Shown here: one piece after another, positions 58,430 to 64,000 of the stretch
Layout: every line of letters begins with the position of its first letter
Numbering within the stretch: position 1 is the first letter of the stretch
Source of the DNA: Rhabditoides inermis
Taxonomy: Eukaryota; Nematoda; Chromadorea; Rhabditida; Rhabditidae
Length of the DNA: 64,000 nt
Assembly: GCA_963966185.1 (NCBI GenBank)
Contig: CAWZYM010000283.1
Span: 124,001 to 188,000, forward strand
Reading direction: 5' to 3'
Notes under the pieces: generated by a model
The model's database searches: none
The model's input: the letters and a program-made list of their open reading frames with translations, nothing else
Told to the model about the DNA's origin: nothing
Program-made: the position numbers and the translations under genes

Positions 58430-60970
58430 GAGAGAGAAAGAGAGAAAGTGAGAACGAGAGAACGAGAGAACGAGAGAACGAGAGAACGAGAGAACGAGAG
58501 AACGAGAGAACGAGAGAACGAGAGAACGAGAAAAAGAGATAACGATATAACGAGAGAAAAAGATAAAGGGAGGAGGAGGGAAGGAGGGAAGGAGAGAAGA
58601 AGAGAAGGAGAGAACAAAAGAAAGAGAGAACGAGAGAACGAGAGAACGAGAGAAAGACAGAACGATATAACGAGAGAACTAGAGAACGAGGGAAAGAGAA
58701 AAGGAGAGGAGGGAAGGAGGGAAGGAGAGAAGGAGAGACGGAGAGAACGAGAGAACGAGAGAACTAGAGAACTAGAGAAAGAGAGAACGAGAGAACGAGA
58801 GAACGAGAGAACGAGAGAACGAGAGAAAGAGAAAACGAGAGAAAGAGAGAACGATATAACGAGAGAGCTAGAGAACGAGAGAAAGAGAGAAAGGGAGAAG
58901 GAGGGAAGGAGGGAAGGAGGAAAGGAGAGAAGAAGAGAAAGAGAGAACAAAAGAAAGAGAGAACGAGAGAAAGAAAGAGAAAAAGAGAAAAAGAGAGGAG
59001 GGAAGGAGGGAAGGAGGGAAGGAGGGAAGGAGGGAAGGAGAGAAAGAGAGAAAGAGAAAACGAGAGAACGAGAAAACGAGAGAAAGAGAAAACGAGAGAA
59101 AGAGAGAACGATATAACGAGATCTAGAGAACGAGAGAAAGAGAGAAAGGGAGAAGGAGGGAAGGAGGGATGGAGAGAAGAAGAGAAGTAGAGAACGAGAG
59201 AACGAGAGAAGGATAGAAAGAGAGAAGGATAGAAAGAGAGAACGAGAGAACTAGAGAACGAAAGAAAGAGAGAAAGAGAGAACGAGAGAACGAGAGAAAG
59301 AGAGAACGATATAACGAGATCTAGAGAACGAGAGAAAGAGAGAAAGAGAGAAGGAGAGAAAGAGAGAAAGAGAGAAAGAGAGAAAGAGAGAAAGAGAGAA
59401 AGAGAGAACGAGAAAACGAGAAAACGAGAGAAAGAGAGAAAGGGAGAAGGAGGGAAGGAGGGATGGAGAGAAGAAGAGAAGGAGAGAACGAGAGAACGAG
59501 AGAACTAGAGAAAGAGAGAAAGAGAGAGAGAGAAAGAGATAATGAGAGAACGAGAGAAAGAGAAAACGAGAGAAAGAGAAAACGAGAGAAAAGGAGAACG
59601 ATATAACGAGAGAACTAGAGAACGAGAGAAAGAGAGAAAGTGAGAAGGAGGAAAGGAGGGAAGGAGAGAACGAGACAACGAGACAACGAGACAACGAGAG
59701 AACGAGAGAACGAGAGAACGAGAGAACGAGAGAACGAGAGAACGAGAAAACGAGAAAACGAGATCACGAGAGAACGAGAGAAAGAGAGAACGAGAGAAAG
59801 AGAGAACGATATAACGAGAGAACTGGAGAACGAGAGAAAGAGAGAAGGAGAGAAGGAGGGAAGGAGGAAGGAGAGAAGGAGAGAAAGAGAGAACGAGAGA
59901 AAGAGAGACCGAGAGAACGAGAGAACGTGAGAACGAGAGAAAGAGAGAACGATATAACGAGAGAAATAGAGAACGAGAGAAAGAGAGAAAGAGAGAAAGA
60001 GAGAAGGATAGAAAGAGAGAACGAGATAAAGAGAGAACGAGAGAACCAGAGATCGAGAAAACGAGAGAAAGAGAGAACAAGAGAAAGAGAGAACGTAAGA
60101 AAGAGAGAACGATATAACTAGAGAACGATAGAACGAGAGAAAGAGAGAAGGAGGGTGGTAGGAGGGAAGGAGGGAAGAAGAGAAGGATAGACGGAGAGAA
60201 CGAGAGAACGAGAGAACGAGAGAACGAGAGAACGAGAGAACGAGAGAACGAGAGAAAGAGAGAACGAGAGAAAGAGAGAACGAGAGAAAGAGAGAACTGG
60301 AGAACTAGAGAAAGAGAGAAAGGGAGAAGGAGGGAAGGAGAGAAGAAGAGAAGGAGACACGCGAGAACGAGAGAACGAGAGAAAGAGAGAACGAGAGAAC
60401 GAGAGAACGAGATAAAGAGAGAGCGATATAACGAAAGAACTAAAGAACGAGAGAAAGAGAGAATGAGAGAAAGAAAGAAAGAAAGAACGAGAGAACGAGA
60501 GAACGAGAGAAAGAGAGAAAGGGAGAAGGAGGGAAGGAAAGAAGAAGAGAACGAGAGAACGAGAGAACGAAAGAACGAGAGAACGAGAGAACGAGAGAAC
60601 GAGAGAACGAGAGAACGAGAGAACGAGAGAACGAGAGAACGAGAGAAAGAGAGAAAGAGAGAAAGGGATAACGAGAGAACGAGAGAACGAGAGAAAGAGA
60701 GAAGGAGGGAAGGAGGGAAGGAGGGAAGGAGGGAAGGAGGGAAGGAGGGAAGGAGGGAAGGAGGGAAGGAGAAAAGGAGGGAAGGAGGGAAGGAGGGAAG
60801 GAGGGAAGGAGGGAAGGAGAGGAGGAGAGAAGGAGAGAAGGAGGGAAGGAGGGAAGGAGGGAAGGAGGGAAGGAATGGAAGGAGAGAAGGAATGCAAGGA
60901 GAAAAGGAGAGAAGGAGAGAAGGAGGGACGGAAGGAAGGAAGGAAGGAAGGAAGGGAAGGAGAGAACAAG
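58430..60970. repeat. 2.5-kb GAGAAC/GAGAAA/GGAAGGA satellite-like array
   Basis: Continuous purine-rich units, mostly GAGAAC(GAGAGAAC)n and GAGAAAGA, with blocks of (GGAAGGAG)n toward the right end (60690-60960) and occasional GATATAACGAGA spacers that recur about every 200-260 bases, hinting at a higher-order unit. One strand is almost free of C and T. Very long Ser/Leu/Phe (minus) and Arg/Glu (plus) open frames across it are artefacts. Confidence 0.95.
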
Positions 60971-61088
60971 AGAACGAGAAAATATCGAATAAATTTGAAA
61001 TGAAATTGATGAAATCATGAGAGAAGAACATGTTACATGTATGAAGACGAGAGAGAAAATTTCTATGAAATTCAACAAAAGGACATAT

Positions 61089-61582
61089 ATTATCTTTTAA
61101 AAGTACTTCCGTAAAAAGTGTTGTTTGTGTTAACCTGATTCAAGAAAAGCGCATGCATATATTATTAATTTTTGAAAAATCAAATCGTAAACACCTGAAC
61201 ATGAAAACTAACACAAACTTGCTCTTTCAAAACGTTGAATAATTGTTGAATAATTAATGTTGAATAATTCCATGTTTTATTTTTTTTTTGACATTTTTAT
61301 ACCTGAAACATTGAGTGAAACAACATCACGATTAACATATTATTTTATTGATAAACCATAAATAATAAACCGCAAAAACACTAAATAAACAAAACAATCG
61401 TATTATTCTGAATGTTACGTGTAACTATTCTATATTCGTTTGAAAGAGCAAGTTTGTGTTAGTTTTCATGTTCAGGTGTTTACGATTTGATTTTTCAAAA
61501 ATTAATAATATATGCATGCGCTTTTCTTGAATCAGGTTAACACAAACAACACTTTTTACGGAAGTACTTTTAAAAGATAATC
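61089..61582. mobile_element. 494-bp foldback element
   Basis: Inverted arms of about 146 bases (61089-61234 and 61437-61582) start ATTATCTTTTAAAAGTACTT, with an AT-rich loop. Its right end is exactly the junction with exon 3 of copy D. Confidence 0.85.
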
Positions 61583-62185
61583 CAGTCTTTGCGTTGGTTT
61601 CCAGAAAACTGTCCGGATAAACGAGCGGAAGGAGAATCATTGTGATCAGTATGAACAGAAGGTATAGTGGGAGAATGCGCTTGACTCGACGATAGTAGAA
61701 AGTCTTATAATAAAAGTATGCAGCTATGAATTTTACGAACTTTGACTACCGTGAAAGCCTCCATGTTTAGAGTGTCGAAACGATTCATAATCATGGCAAT
61801 CAGATACCCGGATATGACGAAAAAGCTGCAACACTGTGTGAGAGTAATGGTGTATTCGACTCCACGCCCGGATAGTTGCACGAAAGCGGCGCGCGCGCAG
61901 ACCGCTCCGCGAAGCACGCGACGCGACCCCCTTTGAGAATCACCAAAGCTGTGTAGAGCGCGATAATTTCTCTACTGAAATCGCTACACGTCCATCCACT
62001 CGCGACGCGGCCTGCGCGCTTGCCGCTCTCTCTCTCTCTCTGTGGGGCGCGATGCGCAACTATCCGGACCCTGTCACTCACATATCGACTCCGATGTAGC
62101 CATTGGAGAAGTGTTGCGGGAAGAAGTGGAATAGAAGGACCAAGAGGATAGCCCAGCCGCGTAGGCCTTGGATGTCACGACGCAT

Positions 62186-63059
62186 CGATCAATGCGAGAG
62201 AATGATGACCCGTATCGAAACACCACGATTCTGGGACAGAGGGAAAACGGGGATGCTGCGAGTTAGTTTTGCCAGTTCCAGAATGTTGGGCGTCGCAACG
62301 AGACGTGGATGTTTCCATAACATTCGAGTGGATGCGCGTAGATGTGTATTGGATAATGGGTTCGGCCACGCACACACGCGTTGGCATGCAGCTGATGCCG
62401 TCTCTACAAGAATCGAACACTTCTCATGTGGTTTCGAGAAGATATTGTGAGGAACTTGGGTATTCGAAAGTTCTCTACGAGGTGTAAACGTATATAGGAT
62501 TTTGTCTCTTTCAATACCTCATATCATATACCAACATTGCATTGAAATTACACTAATCACATTTATAATATTTCGATAATGAAGCAGGTGAACATTAAAA
62601 ATTGAAGAGCTGCAGTAGAGTACTAAAAAGTAAATGTTGTTTATCTAGATTGAATACCAAAAATTAGTGCTGAAACTTTGATGACAGAAATAGAAATAGA
62701 AATATAATAAAATAGAAAATAGAATGATAGAAGTTCTCCGATCACCGACTCCACGCGAACTAAACTATTTGTGTTTCTCTATTGTTAAACTTCTTCATAT
62801 AGGCAGAGAATGAACAACTTTCAATAACTTTGTAAAATGTAACAATAAACATTTCAAAAAAATCACGCAGTTTTCGACAAGTGTCCACATATGTATGGTC
62901 ATTAGAGTTTACAAACTACAGTACAAAACAGTATTGGAACGATTCGCTTGAATGGTATTTAGAAGATATGGTAACATTGAAAAACATAACAATAAACAAA
63001 CAACAATATAGAAGGGAGTGAGAACAAAGTAATCAAACAAACTAGTAGATGTAACTATT
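62186..63059 (-). other. Upstream region of copy D, no gene seen
   Basis: Homologous in part to the upstream regions of copies A-C (for example ATGAAGCAGGT at 62579 and at 50151), diverged by many substitutions. No exon is placed. Confidence 0.5.
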
Positions 63060-64000
63060 GATTGAATGTTCTCGGATCAGCTCTTTGTTCACGATTCGTT
63101 TCTGACAGAGAGACGGAACACTCTGAAATTGAAAGTTCCAGTGTTGTATGATAATATGAGAAAATCACTCTACATACCTCGACTATCATGGTCTTATAAA
63201 CTTTGTACTGACTCGTTCTCGCGCTTCGCATGAATGGTTTTATTGTTTTTTTGACACAGTACTTGAGTCTTGAACAGCGCTTTTTTTTGTTATTTGTTGC
63301 CAGTTTCGAAGATTCGTAGATTGTAGTCAACATTCTATGCTTTACTTATGTTTAATTGTTTTTCGATTCAAGTTATAATATTATTCAGGGAGATAGTTCG
63401 CCGGGTCACGGTAGGAAATCGATCTACCATCTAGTCGCATTTGATCTACCCTCTAGTCGTCAGGAGACCCAAGCGCGCGCATTCGAACGCTAATATCGAT
63501 CAAAGAAGCCGGCACGCGAATCAAAGAGGCCGCGACACACTCGATTCTTTCACGCGCTGTCTGACCTCTCTCGCTCGCTACTGAGTTTCGCCAACTGACC
63601 CCGCCGGCTGTCATTAGCAGAAACTATCTTCCAGGCGGCGACTATAGTTCTCTCATAAGTTATGAGTCATAACGTATGACATTATTTTGTCTTGCTATAT
63701 TTTGCATCATTTGTTCACGGTAAAAAAAACGTAATATTGAAATGTGGATATCAAAAAGAGAAACTCACGCAAATCGGTCATGTTCATTTTCTGCATCGAC
63801 GATGAACTGGTAACATTTTCCATTCACGTTTCGCATTACGCAATCGAGATCGAAGATGGTCACCACTGGTCCTAAGATTCTCACCGCGCGTCTATTGTCC
63901 ACTGGTGTGCAATCGATACCACTAATCACCTGTAATTTAATTTTTTAAAGATAAAATGTATGAATTTCATTCATGTAAAATATGAAGTGCCTCACCTCTG
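63060..64000 (-). CDS. Gene X, most complete copy (partial, continues right)
   Basis: On the minus strand: an exon tail at the edge (63996-64000, followed by GTGAGG), an open exon at 63769-63929 between a TTACAG acceptor and a GTGAGT donor (VISGIDCTPVDNRRAVRILG, then NGKCYQFIVDAENEHDRF), and a last exon at about 63060-63131 (SVPSLCQKRIVNKELIRE). Between them lies about 640 bases that include an ORF ending in GTATGT, possibly an extra exon (to 63177), and unrelated sequence. The 63769 exon ends like the last strand and helix of a PH-like domain, which is only a suggestion. Copies at 2944 and 51382 are damaged. Confidence 0.45.

Larger units (their letters stand above)
57000..62185 (-). pseudogene. 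O-acyltransferase copy D, split by a 3.4-kb insertion
   Basis: Exon 1 starts at 62185 (MRRDIQGLRGWAILLV, with FSNGYIGVD where others have FPNGYIGVD). Exon 2 is at about 61750-61830 and exon 3 starts at about 61700. Exon 3 is cut at 61582/61583 and resumes at 58157: the bases on the two sides join exactly as in copy C, with AAT duplicated. Exons 4-9 follow to about 57170 (FQNYIGDLSYSLYLFHWPVY). The SGNH exons are missing. Cannot encode a working enzyme. Confidence 0.85.

Noticed and set aside
58324..61078. Very long open frames (over 500 codons) of Ser/Leu/Phe on the minus strand and Arg/Glu/Asn on the plus strand
   Set aside because: They follow the GAGAAC/GAGAAA repeat in every frame, contain no domain and lie in an insertion that destroys a gene. 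Compositional artefact.
63375..63640. Possible small TIR element (GGAGATAGTT and AACTATCTTCC)
   Set aside because: The shared ends are only about 10 bases with mismatches and no target duplication; not enough to call.

Overview
The window is eukaryotic and almost certainly from a nematode. Genes are split by short introns (mostly 38-60 bases) with GT..AG borders and TTTCAG-like acceptors. The host families are the ones nematodes amplify: membrane O-acyltransferases with a C-terminal SGNH domain (like the oac genes of Caenorhabditis), degenerate tyrosine-phosphatase-domain proteins, and a full ABCA-type transporter. DIRS/Pat-like, BEL/Pao-like, RTE-like and Tc1-like elements fit the same picture. 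I cannot name the species.

Layout. 1-2801: a phosphatase-domain gene on the minus strand that runs off the left edge. 2944-3800: relic exons. 4149-7697: an intact 19-exon O-acyltransferase gene, copy A, on the plus strand. 8333-9075: a minus-strand gene for a probable secreted protein. 9455-13433: a decayed DIRS/Pat-like retrotransposon. 13767-31567: one ABCA transporter gene on the minus strand. Its second intron (about 7.85 kb) holds a Tc1 relic, an RTE element with another transposon inside it, a DIRS recombinase fragment and a foldback element with a 9-base target duplication. 31870-34426: remnants of an LTR-type element. 34664-38275: O-acyltransferase copy B on the minus strand. 39322-49995: a complete BEL/Pao-like LTR element with a 5-base target duplication, itself carrying a 2.1-kb inverted-repeat element. 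50230-52149: relic exons and a truncated second phosphatase gene. 52200-53781: O-acyltransferase copy C, truncated. 57000-62185: copy D, cut in two by a 3.4-kb GA-rich insert. 63060-64000: part of a further gene.

The large-scale structure is an inverted duplication. The block phosphatase(-), relic X(+), relic Y(-), acyltransferase(+) at about 2190-7815 reappears reversed at about 52150-34550. That arm was enlarged by a 635-base foldback element and the 10.7-kb BEL element. The ABCA gene lies between the arms, and two more damaged acyltransferase copies follow on the right. Copy A is the only acyltransferase I can read through without a break (673 residues in my exon model). Copies B, C and D show a frameshift, a truncation and an insertion respectively.

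How the genes might work together: nothing indicates a shared pathway. The acyltransferase and the ABCA transporter both act at membranes and on lipid-like or acyl substrates, but that link is only suggestive. The region looks like a fast-turnover gene family in repeat-rich DNA. Exon borders come from reading splice consensus and comparing copies, so each could be a few bases off.
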